A stretch of DNA of 64,000 nt from Pararhizobium_B sp963760965 (GTDB lineage: Bacteria > Pseudomonadota > Alphaproteobacteria > Rhizobiales > Rhizobiaceae): NCBI GenBank assembly GCA_963760965.1, contig CAVXEW010000002.1:310001-374000 (forward strand), in the 5' to 3' direction. Position 1 is the first letter of the stretch, and each line of letters begins with the position of its first letter. A model generated the notes under the pieces. The model ran no database searches. It was not told the DNA's origin and was given only the letters and a program-made list of their open reading frames with translations. Shown piece after piece: positions 8,908 to 17,438 of the stretch. The position numbers were made by a program, and so were the translations under genes.

Positions 8908-9861
8908 TCAGCGGCGCCCGTTTTCGACGACGGAGGACGGGCGCGGCCTGTAAAGCCGCCCGAGGACAAGCGGCGTCAGGTACATCGGAACCTGGTAGCA
9001 GCCGATGAAGATCAGCAGCGGAGCGGTCGTCTCGCCCGGAAGCGCTGCGAGGAAGAGTGCCATGTTGCGGTTCCCCGCCGCGATTGCGGTGGCGGCGCGG
9101 GAGTTGCGCCAGTCCCTGCCGAAGAGCGCCAGAGCCGTCGCTATCTGCAAGCCGAAATTTATGGCGAAGGCGGCGGCGAGGTTCGCTGCGAGCGAGGCGC
9201 GGTGGCCGTGCAGCGCCGGTCCGACAGCAGACATCAAGCCGACGACCAGCACGCCCATCAACACCGCTGACAGGCCGTCGATGGCGCGCAGCGTTCGCGG
9301 TCCGGGATCGCGGAGCACGCTCGCCCGGATACCGAATGCGAGGATGGCCGCCGAAGCTATGAGCACGAGGAGGCGGACGGCCGCGGTGAGGATGCTGCCT
9401 GCGGAGCCGAGCGCGGGCGCCAGCCAGAAGACCGGAAGGACGGTCACGGGCAGCAGGGCCGTCCCCGCAATCAGCAGGCGCAGCGAGGGCGCGGGGTCGT
9501 TGCCGGTCAGCAGGGTCAGGTTGGGACTGCCGGAGATCGGAGAGGCCGCCGTCACCAGTATCAGGGCTGTCGCGAGCGGGCCCGAGGCGCCCAGCGCTAG
9601 GAGGGTTCCGGCAAGGATGACCGGCAGGACCACCTGAAAGACGAGCACGATGGCCACGACCGGCTTGAGGTCGGCTTCCAGGGCCTGGCGGGGGCCGATG
9701 CGCAACGCGGCGACGAACAGGAGAAGCGCCACAAGTTCCGGCAGACTGTGCCGAATTGTCCCGGCGACTTGCGGCACGCCGACGCCGACGAGCAGTCCGA
9801 GGACGAGGATCGCGCGGCCGTGGCCGGCCAGCCACGCGAAAAAGGCGACGAGGCGATTCAC
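8908..9861 (-). CDS. BASS-like (bile acid:Na+ symporter family) membrane transporter
   Basis: A 317-residue membrane protein with roughly nine to ten hydrophobic helices. The motif AIAAGNRNMALFLAALP resembles the conserved crossing region of sodium/bile-acid symporter and arsenite-carrier relatives, and TAASPISGSPNLTLLTG fits a second re-entrant region. Family placement is therefore moderate, and other 10-TM permease families are possible. It is read from a GTG start at 9861 that overlaps the TGA of the upstream gene as GTGA. It is the last gene of the minus-strand operon from 16536 and would move an organic anion or a pathway product. Confidence 0.6.
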   Translation of the reverse strand: MNRLVAFFAWLAGHGRAILVLGLLVGVGVPQVAGTIRHSLPELVALLLFVAALRIGPRQALEADLKPVVAIVLVFQVVLPVILAGTLLALGASGPLATALILVTAASPISGSPNLTLLTGNDPAPSLRLLIAGTALLPVTVLPVFWLAPALGSAGSILTAAVRLLVLIASAAILAFGIRASVLRDPGPRTLRAIDGLSAVLMGVLVVGLMSAVGPALHGHRASLAANLAAAFAINFGLQIATALALFGRDWRNSRAATAIAAGNRNMALFLAALPGETTAPLLIFIGCYQVPMYLTPLVLGRLYRPRPSSVVENGRR

Positions 9862-10598
9862 GCCAGGCCCTTTGCTATCAGCAACAGGGAGGCGATTCCC
9901 GCAAGCGCAAGGAGCCAGGTCCTGTAGCGTCGGTCGAACCGACCCTTCAGCCGGCGTGCGACGAAGAGGCCAACGAGCATGGCCGGCAGGAAGACGATGA
10001 CCGGCGCGACGTCGGCGGCGCTCGACCACCCGCTGAGCAGGAGACCGGCCAGCGAGGCCGACGCGCCGATCGCGAAGAAGGCGGCCATCGTCGGGCGGGA
10101 TTTTTCCGGTTTCCGCGACTGGTAGATGAGCGCAAGCGGCGGCGCGCCGATCGAAGTGATCGTGCCCATGAACCCGGAGAGCAGACCCGCGGCTGCGAGC
10201 GTGGTACGGGTCAGGGGAAGGTGCCGTCCGAACGCGACCATCAGGAGCGCGACGAGGACCAGCGCGCCGAATGCCAGGCTGAAGGTACGCGGATCGGTCA
10301 GTTCGGCTAGGACCGAAGTGGCAAGCAGGATGCCGAAAAAGCGGCCGAGAAGTCCGAGCGAGACCTCGCGCCATGCGATGGCGCGGCGCTCCTGCCACGC
10401 GGCTGCCGCGGCCGTCAGCGCCCCGAGGCACAGAACGGGCGCCGGGACCAGTGCCGGATCGATCAGCGCCAGCAACGGTGCGGCGGTGAGGCCGAAGCCC
10501 ATGCCCAGGCCGGCCTGGACGAAGGAGCCGGCGACGACGACGAGGCAGGCTGCGAGCAGGATCGCGGGCGACGACAGCAGTGCGATATCGTAGGCCAT
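9858..10598 (-). CDS. TSUP-family exporter (TauE/SafE-like)
   Basis: A 246-residue protein with about seven to eight membrane helices, including the duplicated half-motif of TauE/SafE proteins: VQAGLGMGFGLTAAPLLALIDP near residue 27 and LLSGFMGTITSIGAPPLALIYQ in the second half. Family members export sulfite, sulfoacetate or other organosulfur anions, or move them with protons. It lies between the TRAP transporter genes and the BASS-like gene in one operon, which raises the possibility that the operon's substrate is a sulfonate. That reading is inferred from context. Confidence 0.85.
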   Translation of the reverse strand: MAYDIALLSSPAILLAACLVVVAGSFVQAGLGMGFGLTAAPLLALIDPALVPAPVLCLGALTAAAAAWQERRAIAWREVSLGLLGRFFGILLATSVLAELTDPRTFSLAFGALVLVALLMVAFGRHLPLTRTTLAAAGLLSGFMGTITSIGAPPLALIYQSRKPEKSRPTMAAFFAIGASASLAGLLLSGWSSAADVAPVIVFLPAMLVGLFVARRLKGRFDRRYRTWLLALAGIASLLLIAKGLA

Positions 10599-10607
10599 GC
10601 TTGCGAA

Positions 10608-11921
10608 CTAGCCGCCGGGTTTCAATTGCATGTGGGCCGGAAGCCACGTCGCAAGCCCGGGGAAGGCGATGAGGATGAAGACCATGAGCACCATGATCAG
10701 GAACATCGGAAACGCCGCGCGCGCGATGAAATTCATCTGGTGGCCGGTCATGCCCTGGAGAACGAAAAGATTGAAGCCGATCGGCGGGGTGATCTGCGCC
10801 ATCTCGACGACGACGACGATGAAGATGCCGAACCAGATGATGTCGATTCCGACCTGCCGGATCATCGGCTCGACGACGGCGATGGTCAGCACGACCGAGG
10901 AGATGCCGTCGAGGAAGCAACCTATGATCATGTAGAACACCAGCAGCGCCATCAGCAGTTCGAACTTGCTCAGCCCCATCGAGCCGATCCAACGGGCGAG
11001 CGCGACCGGCAGGCCGGTGAAGCCCATCGACAGGGAGAGGAAGGAGGCGCCCGCGAGAATCAGCGCAATCATCGCCGATGTGCGCATGGCACCCATCAGG
11101 CTCTCCACGAAGCTCGACAGTGTCAGCGAGCGCTGCGCGACGGCGAGCGCGAGTGCGCCGAGAACGCCGAAGGCGGCCGCTTCAGTAGCGGTGGCGAAGC
11201 CGAGATACATCGAGCCGATGACGAGCGCGATCAGCAGCATGACCGGGATCAGGAAGCGAGAATTCGATATGCGCCGCCCGAGGGACATCGGGGGCTCGAC
11301 GTCCGGCGTGTAGCGCCTGGAGAAGCGCGCGACGACGGCGATGTAGCCCATGAAAAGGACGGCAAGCACGAGGCCAGGAACGATGCCCGCGATGAAGAGC
11401 CGCGTGATCGACTCGTTGATCGTGACCCCATAGACGATCAGCGTCAGCGACGGCGGAATCATCAGGCCGAGCGTGGCGGCTCCCGCCAGCGTCCCGATGA
11501 CGAGGCGCTCTGGATAGTTGCGTCGGCGAAGCTCGGGGATCGACATCTTTCCGACCGTCGTCAGCGTCGCCGCGGAGGAACCGGAGACTGCTGCGAAGAC
11601 CGTGCAGCCGACGATGTTCGTGTGGAGCAGGCCGCCGGGCAGCTTCGCCATCCACGGCGACAGGCCCTTGAACATGTCTTCCGACAATCGGGTCCGGAAC
11701 AGAATCTCGCCCATCCAGATGAAGAGCGGCAGCGCCGTCAGCGACCATGAGGAGGCGGAAGACCATATCTCCGTCATCATCGCGTCGCCCGCCGGGCGGA
11801 TCGTGAAGAGCTCCATGCCCACCCAGGCGACGCCGAGCAGCGCCAGGCCCACCCATACGCCGGTTCCCAGCAGCAGGAAGAGCACGAAGAGGAAAATGAC
11901 GACCGGGGCAAGTTCCTGCAT
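10608..11921 (-). CDS. TRAP transporter large permease (DctM)
   Basis: A 437-residue membrane protein with about 12 helices, a typical length for DctM subunits. Recognisable blocks are HTNIVGCTVFAAVSGSSAATLTTVGKM near residue 100, the GAATLGLMIPPSLTLIVYG signature of the IT superfamily, and ITPPIGFNLFVLQG in the C-terminal half. It works with the small permease at 11928 and the periplasmic protein at 12556 to import an organic acid or amino acid using an ion gradient. It begins six bases after the small-permease stop. Confidence 0.92.
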   Translation of the reverse strand: MQELAPVVIFLFVLFLLLGTGVWVGLALLGVAWVGMELFTIRPAGDAMMTEIWSSASSWSLTALPLFIWMGEILFRTRLSEDMFKGLSPWMAKLPGGLLHTNIVGCTVFAAVSGSSAATLTTVGKMSIPELRRRNYPERLVIGTLAGAATLGLMIPPSLTLIVYGVTINESITRLFIAGIVPGLVLAVLFMGYIAVVARFSRRYTPDVEPPMSLGRRISNSRFLIPVMLLIALVIGSMYLGFATATEAAAFGVLGALALAVAQRSLTLSSFVESLMGAMRTSAMIALILAGASFLSLSMGFTGLPVALARWIGSMGLSKFELLMALLVFYMIIGCFLDGISSVVLTIAVVEPMIRQVGIDIIWFGIFIVVVVEMAQITPPIGFNLFVLQGMTGHQMNFIARAAFPMFLIMVLMVFILIAFPGLATWLPAHMQLKPGG

Positions 11922-11927
11922 GAGCGT

Positions 11928-12476
11928 CTATTCGCCGTGGCTCTGGTCGACGAAGTCCTCGCCGATGTTGTCGTGTCTCGTCAGGACGAGCGTGACGAGG
12001 TTGTCGAGAAAGCAGATGGCGAGAAGAACGGCGCCGGCCGCCATCGGAACCTGCGGAATCCAGAGCGGCGTCATGTCCTGCCCCTGGCTGATGTCGTGCA
12101 GCTTGTGCGACCAGTAGACGAACCGCACGGCATAGTAGGCGAGATAGCAGGCAGCCGCGCTGCCGATCGCCATGCACCAGAGCTCGCCCCAGAAGCTATG
12201 GTCGCCGAGCGCCTTGACGAACAGGTTGACGCGAATGTGCGCCCCGCGGTTGAGGGCGTGCGCGAAGGCGAGGAAGGACGAAGATGCCATCAGGTAGCCG
12301 GCGTATTGTGTCGAGCCGGGAAATCCGAGCCCCGTCCAACGCGCGGCCATCTGCAGCACGATGACGACCAGCAGCGCGACGAGGCAGATCGCGGCGACGA
12401 TGCCCGCGCCGTCGTAGAGCCCGTCCAGTGCCCGCCTCAGCGCCTTGCCCACGAGTGCCTCCGGCAATCGGAACAC
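11928..12476 (-). CDS. TRAP transporter small permease (DctQ)
   Basis: A 182-residue protein with four hydrophobic segments, the size and topology of DctQ subunits. The conserved region AGYLMASSSFLAFAHALNRGAHIRV near the second helix matches the family. It sits between the binding protein and the large permease in the order P-Q-M, all on the minus strand. It stabilises the large subunit in the inner membrane. Confidence 0.88.
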   Translation of the reverse strand: MFRLPEALVGKALRRALDGLYDGAGIVAAICLVALLVVIVLQMAARWTGLGFPGSTQYAGYLMASSSFLAFAHALNRGAHIRVNLFVKALGDHSFWGELWCMAIGSAAACYLAYYAVRFVYWSHKLHDISQGQDMTPLWIPQVPMAAGAVLLAICFLDNLVTLVLTRHDNIGEDFVDQSHGE

Positions 12477-12555
12477 CGCTGTGCGTTCCGGCTGCGCATC
12501 GCGCGCAGCCGGTACCGCATGCCTGCCTGTTCAGCTCGTTCGGACATCCGGCGGA

Positions 12556-13530
12556 TCACATCGCCTTGTAGGCGTCGATGATCTTCTTGCCGTCCGGTCC
12601 GGCCCGCTTCAGCCAATCCTGGGTCATCGTTTCGCCGAAGCCCTCGAACTGCTTCTTCAGCTTGTCGCTCGGCGGCCCGACGTGCATGCCGTGGGCGGCC
12701 AGCGTCTTCAGATACTTTCCGCTGAGGTCCTCGGCATCCTTCAGGCCGCGGGCCGCCGCTTCGTCGCCGCAGTCGGTGACGACCTTCTTCGTCGCGTCGT
12801 CGAGACCGTTCCAGATGTCCTTGTTGACGAATACGACGTTGCGCGGCAGCCAGGCCTGGATGTTGTAGAAATAGGAGAGCTGTTCCCACACCTTCGAATC
12901 GACACCGGTCGAGCCTGACGAGATGAACGACTCCGCCACTCCTGTCGCCAGCGCCTGGCTGAGATCGGCGGCCTCGATCTGCACCGGCACCATGCCGGCG
13001 AGTTGAGCGATCTTTGCCGTCGCGGCATTGTAGGCCCGGAACTTCACGCCCTTGAGATCGGCGACGGAGTCGACTTTCTTGTTGACGTAAAGGCCCTGCG
13101 GCGGCCACGGCACGGCGTAGATGTAGACGAGGTTGTCCTTGGCAAGCGCGCTTTCGAGCGGTCCCTTCGCGGCCTTCCAGAGCTTTTCCGATGCGTCGAA
13201 GGACGTCGCGAGGAAGGGGATGGAGTCGACGCCGTAGAGCGGATTCTGGTTCGCCTGCGCGGAGATCAGGCGCTCGCCGATCGGTGCCTGGCCCGTCTGG
13301 ACGGCACGCATGATGTCGTTGCCGGCAAAGAGCGACCCGCCCGGATGGGTGACGACCTCGATCTTCTTGCTGGTGCCGTCCGTCACGCACTTGGCGAACT
13401 TCGCGCCGTTCTCGGAGTGATAGTTCGTCGCGGGATAGGCCATCGGCATGTCCCACTTCTCCGCGTGTGCCGCGGTCGCCGCGCCAAGTCCAGCGACGGC
13501 ACCGGCGAGGAGAGATATCCATTTTCTCAT
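12556..13530 (-). CDS. TRAP transporter substrate-binding protein (DctP)
   Basis: A 324-residue periplasmic protein with a signal peptide of about 23 residues ending in AAHA before EKWDMP. The start at 13530 is preceded by AAGGGGAAC, which is why longer in-frame starts were rejected. Typical DctP blocks are PGGSLFAGNDIMRAVQTGQ, the arginine-containing region DLKGVKFRAYN near the ligand carboxylate site, and VVFVNKDIWNGLDDATKK. The family binds carboxylates, so the ligand is probably an amino acid, keto acid or sulfonated acid handled by the enzymes upstream in the operon. Confidence 0.9.
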   Translation of the reverse strand: MRKWISLLAGAVAGLGAATAAHAEKWDMPMAYPATNYHSENGAKFAKCVTDGTSKKIEVVTHPGGSLFAGNDIMRAVQTGQAPIGERLISAQANQNPLYGVDSIPFLATSFDASEKLWKAAKGPLESALAKDNLVYIYAVPWPPQGLYVNKKVDSVADLKGVKFRAYNAATAKIAQLAGMVPVQIEAADLSQALATGVAESFISSGSTGVDSKVWEQLSYFYNIQAWLPRNVVFVNKDIWNGLDDATKKVVTDCGDEAAARGLKDAEDLSGKYLKTLAAHGMHVGPPSDKLKKQFEGFGETMTQDWLKRAGPDGKKIIDAYKAM

Positions 13531-13570
13531 GAGTTCCCCTTTCCCTTTTCGCATTGATTGATGTCGCACA

Positions 13571-14830
13571 CTATTGGAACCGCATCGGAGCGTAAGGCAC
13601 AAGGTCCAAATTCGGCCTTTGCCCGCTGACGAGTTGCGCCAGGATGCGCCCGGTCTTCGGGCCCCCGGTCAGCCCGACGTGATGATGTCCGAAGCCGAGC
13701 CATGCTCCGCCGACGCCGGGCACTGCCCCGATGACCGGAATGGAGTCGGCAGGCGCAGGCCTGTGCCCCATCCAGCGCTGTGTCTTCTTCCAGCGGATGC
13801 CGGGCATCGCGGCGCGGATGTTTCGCTCCAGGAGCGCAAACGGCCGTTCCGACGCCGGCGCGTCCAGCCCGCCGAACTCGACGATCCCGGCAAGTCTCAG
13901 GCGTCCGTCCATCGGTGTCGCGACGAACTTGCCCGATGCGATCATGACCGGAGACCTCGGCATGCGGTCCGGCTCCCACAGCTCCAGATGGTAGCCGCGC
14001 TCGCTTTCCATGGGTATGTCGAGACCGAGCCTGAGCGCCAGCGGCCTGGACCAGACGCCTGCGGCGATCACCACGTCCCGGGCGGCGATCGTCTCGCCGC
14101 CTGCCCGAACGCCCGTCGCGCGGCCGTTCTCGCGCACGACGTCATCGACCTCGGCCTTCAGAATGCGCGCTCCCTGTTCCTCGGCGTGCCGCGCGAGGTC
14201 CTTCACATAGCGCCCGGGATCGGCAATCCGCCCGTGTCCGCCGAGCCGCGCCGCGAAGGCCTGTTCGGGGCCGAACACCGGATCGTACTCGGCGAAGTCG
14301 CTGCCTTCCAGCTCGTCCCAGCGAAAGCCGTGCCGGCGCCGGACGGCCCAGCCGAAACTGTCCGCCTCGAAGGCCGCACGGTCTCTGTAGACATAGAGAT
14401 AGTCCGAAGGTACGAGCCATCTTTGCGCGCCGGTGCCGGCGGACAGCGCCTGATGGTCGGCGAGACTGTCGCCGATGATCGGCTGGAGCGCGGAGGCGAT
14501 TCGTTCGACGTCACCGGCATTGCAGTGCCGGAGATAGCGGGCGAGCCATGGCAACAGCTTCGGAAGGTAGCTCCATTTGAGGAACAACGGCTGGTTCGGG
14601 TCGAGCAGCATCCGGGGCGCCCTGCGCATCAGGCCGGGCACGGTCACCGGAACGATGGAGCACGAGGCAAGCACGCCGCCATTGCCGTAGCTGGTGCCTT
14701 CCGCCGGGCCCGCGCGATCGATCAGCACGACCCTGCGGCCGGCACGCTGAAGCCAGATGGCGGTCGACACACCGACGATGCCGGCACCGACGACCACGAC
14801 GGGCAGGTCAGCCGAAGCGGAGGGCGCCAT
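13571..14830 (-). CDS. FAD-dependent amino-acid oxidoreductase (DadA-like)
   Basis: A 419-residue flavoprotein of the DAO/D-amino-acid dehydrogenase family. The FAD-binding GAGIVG lies at residues 15-20, followed by VVLIDRAGPAEGTSYGNGG, the standard DadA-like N-terminus, and the C-terminal block GHHHVGLTGGPKTGRILAQL closes the FAD site. It would oxidise an amine or D-amino acid to the imine or keto acid. It starts two bases after the TPP-enzyme stop and is followed by the TRAP binding protein, so uptake and oxidation are probably linked. Glycine/sarcosine or taurine-dehydrogenase-like roles cannot be excluded. Confidence 0.85.
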   Translation of the reverse strand: MAPSASADLPVVVVGAGIVGVSTAIWLQRAGRRVVLIDRAGPAEGTSYGNGGVLASCSIVPVTVPGLMRRAPRMLLDPNQPLFLKWSYLPKLLPWLARYLRHCNAGDVERIASALQPIIGDSLADHQALSAGTGAQRWLVPSDYLYVYRDRAAFEADSFGWAVRRRHGFRWDELEGSDFAEYDPVFGPEQAFAARLGGHGRIADPGRYVKDLARHAEEQGARILKAEVDDVVRENGRATGVRAGGETIAARDVVIAAGVWSRPLALRLGLDIPMESERGYHLELWEPDRMPRSPVMIASGKFVATPMDGRLRLAGIVEFGGLDAPASERPFALLERNIRAAMPGIRWKKTQRWMGHRPAPADSIPVIGAVPGVGGAWLGFGHHHVGLTGGPKTGRILAQLVSGQRPNLDLVPYAPMRFQ

Positions 14831-14832
14831 GC

Positions 14833-16536
14833 TCAGGCGACCCACTCGCTGACGGGAGCGGCTGCATCCTGCAGCGGCTGGGCGACGATGTCGACCAACG
14901 TCGGACCATCGTGCTCCAGCGCCTGCTTCAGCACCGGCTCCAGATCCTCGGGATCCTCGACGCGCCACGACCTGACGCCAAATGCACTCGCGACGGCGGC
15001 ATGGTCGGTGCGCGAGAAGTCCACGTTGTAGAAGCGCCGGTCGAAGCCGGACTTCTGTCCGGCCTTGATCCAGCCGAAACTGGCGTTCGAGAAGACGATG
15101 GACGTGATCGGCATCCGATGCCGCACCAGGGTCTCCAGCTCGCCGCAGCAGAAGCCGAAGGACCCGTCTCCCATCACCGCCACCGTCTTGACGTCCGGCC
15201 GGCCGCAATGCGCGCCCATCGAGGCGGCCAGCGAATAGCCGAGCGCACCGTGGGCGCGATTCGTGATGAAGCGGCGCCCCGCCGCGCTCCAGCGATAGTG
15301 CGCCGAGAAATAGGGGCACGGCGTCCCGGGATCGGCAACGACGATCGCATCTGGGTCGAGCTGCCGGTGCAGTGCCGCGACGAGGCGCTCCGGACGGATC
15401 GGCAACTCCGCGGAGCGGGCAAGCGGCTCGAAGTCGCCCAGCTTTTCCGCCCATGCGCGCGCGGCCCGCACCCTGCCATCGCTTCCGGCGGGGGCGGGGC
15501 GCGTCTCGATCTCGCGAACCAGTGCCTCGAGGGCCAGCCGTGCATCCGAGACCACCGCAACCTCGGTGCTGTAATTGGCTCCGATGACCTCGGGATCGCT
15601 GTCTATATGGACGACGCGCGTCCCGGGAGCCGGGCACCGCCAGCGCTCGGTGGTGACAGAGCCGGCGCGGCACCCGACGAAGAGGACGACGTCAGCCTCC
15701 TCGACGACGTGGCGCGTCGCGGGAACGCCACCATTGGAGCCGACGACACCAAGGGCCTGCGGGTCGGTCTCGGCGACCACGCCCTGGCCGGAAACCGTCG
15801 TGGCCACCGGAAGGTCGAGAAGCCGAGCAAGGCGCTGAAGCGCCTCCCCTGCCCCGGCAAGAAGAGGTCCGCCGCCGCAGATCGCGACGGCCCGTCGTGC
15901 CGACAGGAGCGCATCGGCGGCGGCGGAGATCGCCGCCGGATCGGGCCCTGCGGGTTCTGCCGGAAAGGTCGCGTGGCGCCCGTCGGCCCAGACCTCCTGC
16001 GGATCGACATGGCCCTTCTGCGTGTCGAAGGGAAAGGCGAGGTGCGCGGCTCCGGGCCGGCCGGTCGTCATTGCCCGGAAGGCGGCCCTGACGGTCGCTG
16101 GCAGGCGGGCCGGATCGTCCAGGCTGGCATTCCACTTGGTCAGCGGGCGAAACAGCGCGACCTGATCGAGTTCGGTCAGCGGGTACCGCCCGCGCGAAGC
16201 CGTGGAAACGTCCGTGGTGATCGCCAGGACCGGAATCGAACTCTCGTTCGCCTCGACGACGCCCGGCAGGATGTAGGTCGCGCCACCTCCCGATGGCCCT
16301 TCGCAGACGCCCGGGCGCCCGGTCACGCGGGCATAGGCGTCGGCCATGTAGCCCGCGTGGCGCTCGTCGCGGGTCAGAATGTGCTTGATGCCGTGATCGA
16401 GGCGGAAGAGCGCGTCGTAGAAGGGTAACGTCGTGTCGCCGCAAAGACCGAACATGTGACGAACGCCGTTCTGCTGGAGCATCCGGACCATCGCCTCGGC
16501 TCCGGTCATCAAATTCGTGGCTGCGCTGTCAGTCAA
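14833..16536 (-). CDS. Thiamine-pyrophosphate enzyme, acetolactate synthase-like
   Basis: A 567-residue enzyme with the three-domain layout of the acetolactate synthase/decarboxylase superfamily. The cofactor-activating glutamate is E58 in TRDERHAGYMADAYAR. The TPP/Mg site is the GDGSFGF block of the C-terminal domain, ending in FSNASFGW. It would decarboxylate or ligate a 2-oxo acid. The sequence is not clearly sulfoacetaldehyde acetyltransferase, sulfopyruvate decarboxylase or IlvB. As first gene of a seven-gene operon with a DadA-like enzyme, it may act on the keto acid that enzyme makes. It is divergent from the racemase-like gene at 16610. Confidence 0.8.
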   Translation of the reverse strand: MTDSAATNLMTGAEAMVRMLQQNGVRHMFGLCGDTTLPFYDALFRLDHGIKHILTRDERHAGYMADAYARVTGRPGVCEGPSGGGATYILPGVVEANESSIPVLAITTDVSTASRGRYPLTELDQVALFRPLTKWNASLDDPARLPATVRAAFRAMTTGRPGAAHLAFPFDTQKGHVDPQEVWADGRHATFPAEPAGPDPAAISAAADALLSARRAVAICGGGPLLAGAGEALQRLARLLDLPVATTVSGQGVVAETDPQALGVVGSNGGVPATRHVVEEADVVLFVGCRAGSVTTERWRCPAPGTRVVHIDSDPEVIGANYSTEVAVVSDARLALEALVREIETRPAPAGSDGRVRAARAWAEKLGDFEPLARSAELPIRPERLVAALHRQLDPDAIVVADPGTPCPYFSAHYRWSAAGRRFITNRAHGALGYSLAASMGAHCGRPDVKTVAVMGDGSFGFCCGELETLVRHRMPITSIVFSNASFGWIKAGQKSGFDRRFYNVDFSRTDHAAVASAFGVRSWRVEDPEDLEPVLKQALEHDGPTLVDIVAQPLQDAAAPVSEWVA

Positions 16537-16609
16537 CTTGCCCTATCCCTCTGACCAGCATACCAATTCCTGCACTAAGGACTTGCTCCAGGCGGAGGTC
16601 AACCGGAAA

Positions 16610-17335
16610 ATGAAAGCTCGCGGCGGAAAGGCGATCTACGGCGCATCGGTCGGCATACTCATGCTGGAGGCCCGCTTCCCGCGCATTCCCGGCGACATGG
16701 GCAACGCGCGGACATGGCCCTTTCCGGTGCACTACAAGGTGGTTTGCGGGGCCTCGCCGGAGCGCGTCGTTCGCCGGGGAGCCGAAGGGCTTCTCGGGGC
16801 ATTCATCGACGCCGCGCGAGAGCTCGAGGCGGACGGGGTCGACGGGATCACCACCAATTGCGGGTTCCTTGCGCTCTTCCAGGACGAACTCGCCGCGGCG
16901 ACGAGCGTTCCCGTCGCGACCTCGTCGCTGATGCAGACAGCGATGGTCAACCGCCTCCTGCCGCGCGGCAAGCGCGCCGGCATCCTGACCATCTCCGCAT
17001 CGACGCTGACCGGGGAGCATCTTGCGAAGGCGGGCGTCCCGGAAGGAACGCCCGTCGGCAGCACCGAGGGCGGTCGGGAATTCACGCGCGCCATACTCGG
17101 GAATTCGGAAACGCTCGACGTGGACCTCGCGCGCGAGGACAACATCGCGGCAGCCATCGCGCTGGCAAGGGACAACCCGGATCTCGGCGCGATCGTCCTC
17201 GAGTGCACGAACATGGCACCCTACGCGGCGGCGATCCGAATGGCGACCGGCTTGCCCGTCTTCAGCATCTACAACTTCGTCGCCTGGTTCCAGAGCGCCC
17301 TCTGCCCGCCGGCCTTCGCACTGCCCGAGGCCTGA
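16610..17335 (+). CDS. Asp/Glu/hydantoin racemase-family protein
   Basis: A 241-residue protein of the two-cysteine racemase superfamily. The paired cysteines are C84 in TTNCGF and C199 in LECTNM, at the spacing expected for the two acid/base residues. The start at 16610 is chosen because GGAGG lies 11 bases upstream; an in-frame ATG at 16517 overlaps the divergent gene's coding start. Superfamily members include amino-acid racemases, hydantoin racemases, maleate isomerases and arylmalonate decarboxylases, so the reaction is open. A racemase feeding the D-amino-acid oxidoreductase of the divergent operon is an attractive but unproven idea. Confidence 0.75.
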   Translation: MKARGGKAIYGASVGILMLEARFPRIPGDMGNARTWPFPVHYKVVCGASPERVVRRGAEGLLGAFIDAARELEADGVDGITTNCGFLALFQDELAAATSVPVATSSLMQTAMVNRLLPRGKRAGILTISASTLTGEHLAKAGVPEGTPVGSTEGGREFTRAILGNSETLDVDLAREDNIAAAIALARDNPDLGAIVLECTNMAPYAAAIRMATGLPVFSIYNFVAWFQSALCPPAFALPEA

Positions 17336-17397
17336 GAGCGGGACCGCCGTCCCGCAGCGGATCGGAAGCCGTCGCATGTCCGGGGTAGAAATCTGAA

Positions 17398-17413
17398 TTA
17401 GATCGATCTATAA
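17398..17413. promoter_or_regulatory. LacI-family operator, copy 1 (autoregulatory)
   Basis: TTAGATCGATCTATAA contains the 12-bp perfect palindrome TAGATCGATCTA at 17399-17410 with a central CG, the usual form of LacI-family operators. It overlaps a TATAAA-like -10 element at 17409-17414 and lies 25 bp before the LacI-type gene. Eleven identical bases (TTAGATCGATC) recur at 18531 before the ABC transporter operon. Binding by the protein of 17439-18494 is inferred. Confidence 0.7.
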
Positions 17414-17438
17414 AATTCGCGACGAACGGCGACGATCG

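Noticed and set aside
14833..16536. Sulfoacetaldehyde acetyltransferase (xsc) for the TPP enzyme
   Set aside because: The N-terminal and middle parts do not match Xsc features; only context (TauE-like exporter, TRAP) points that way.
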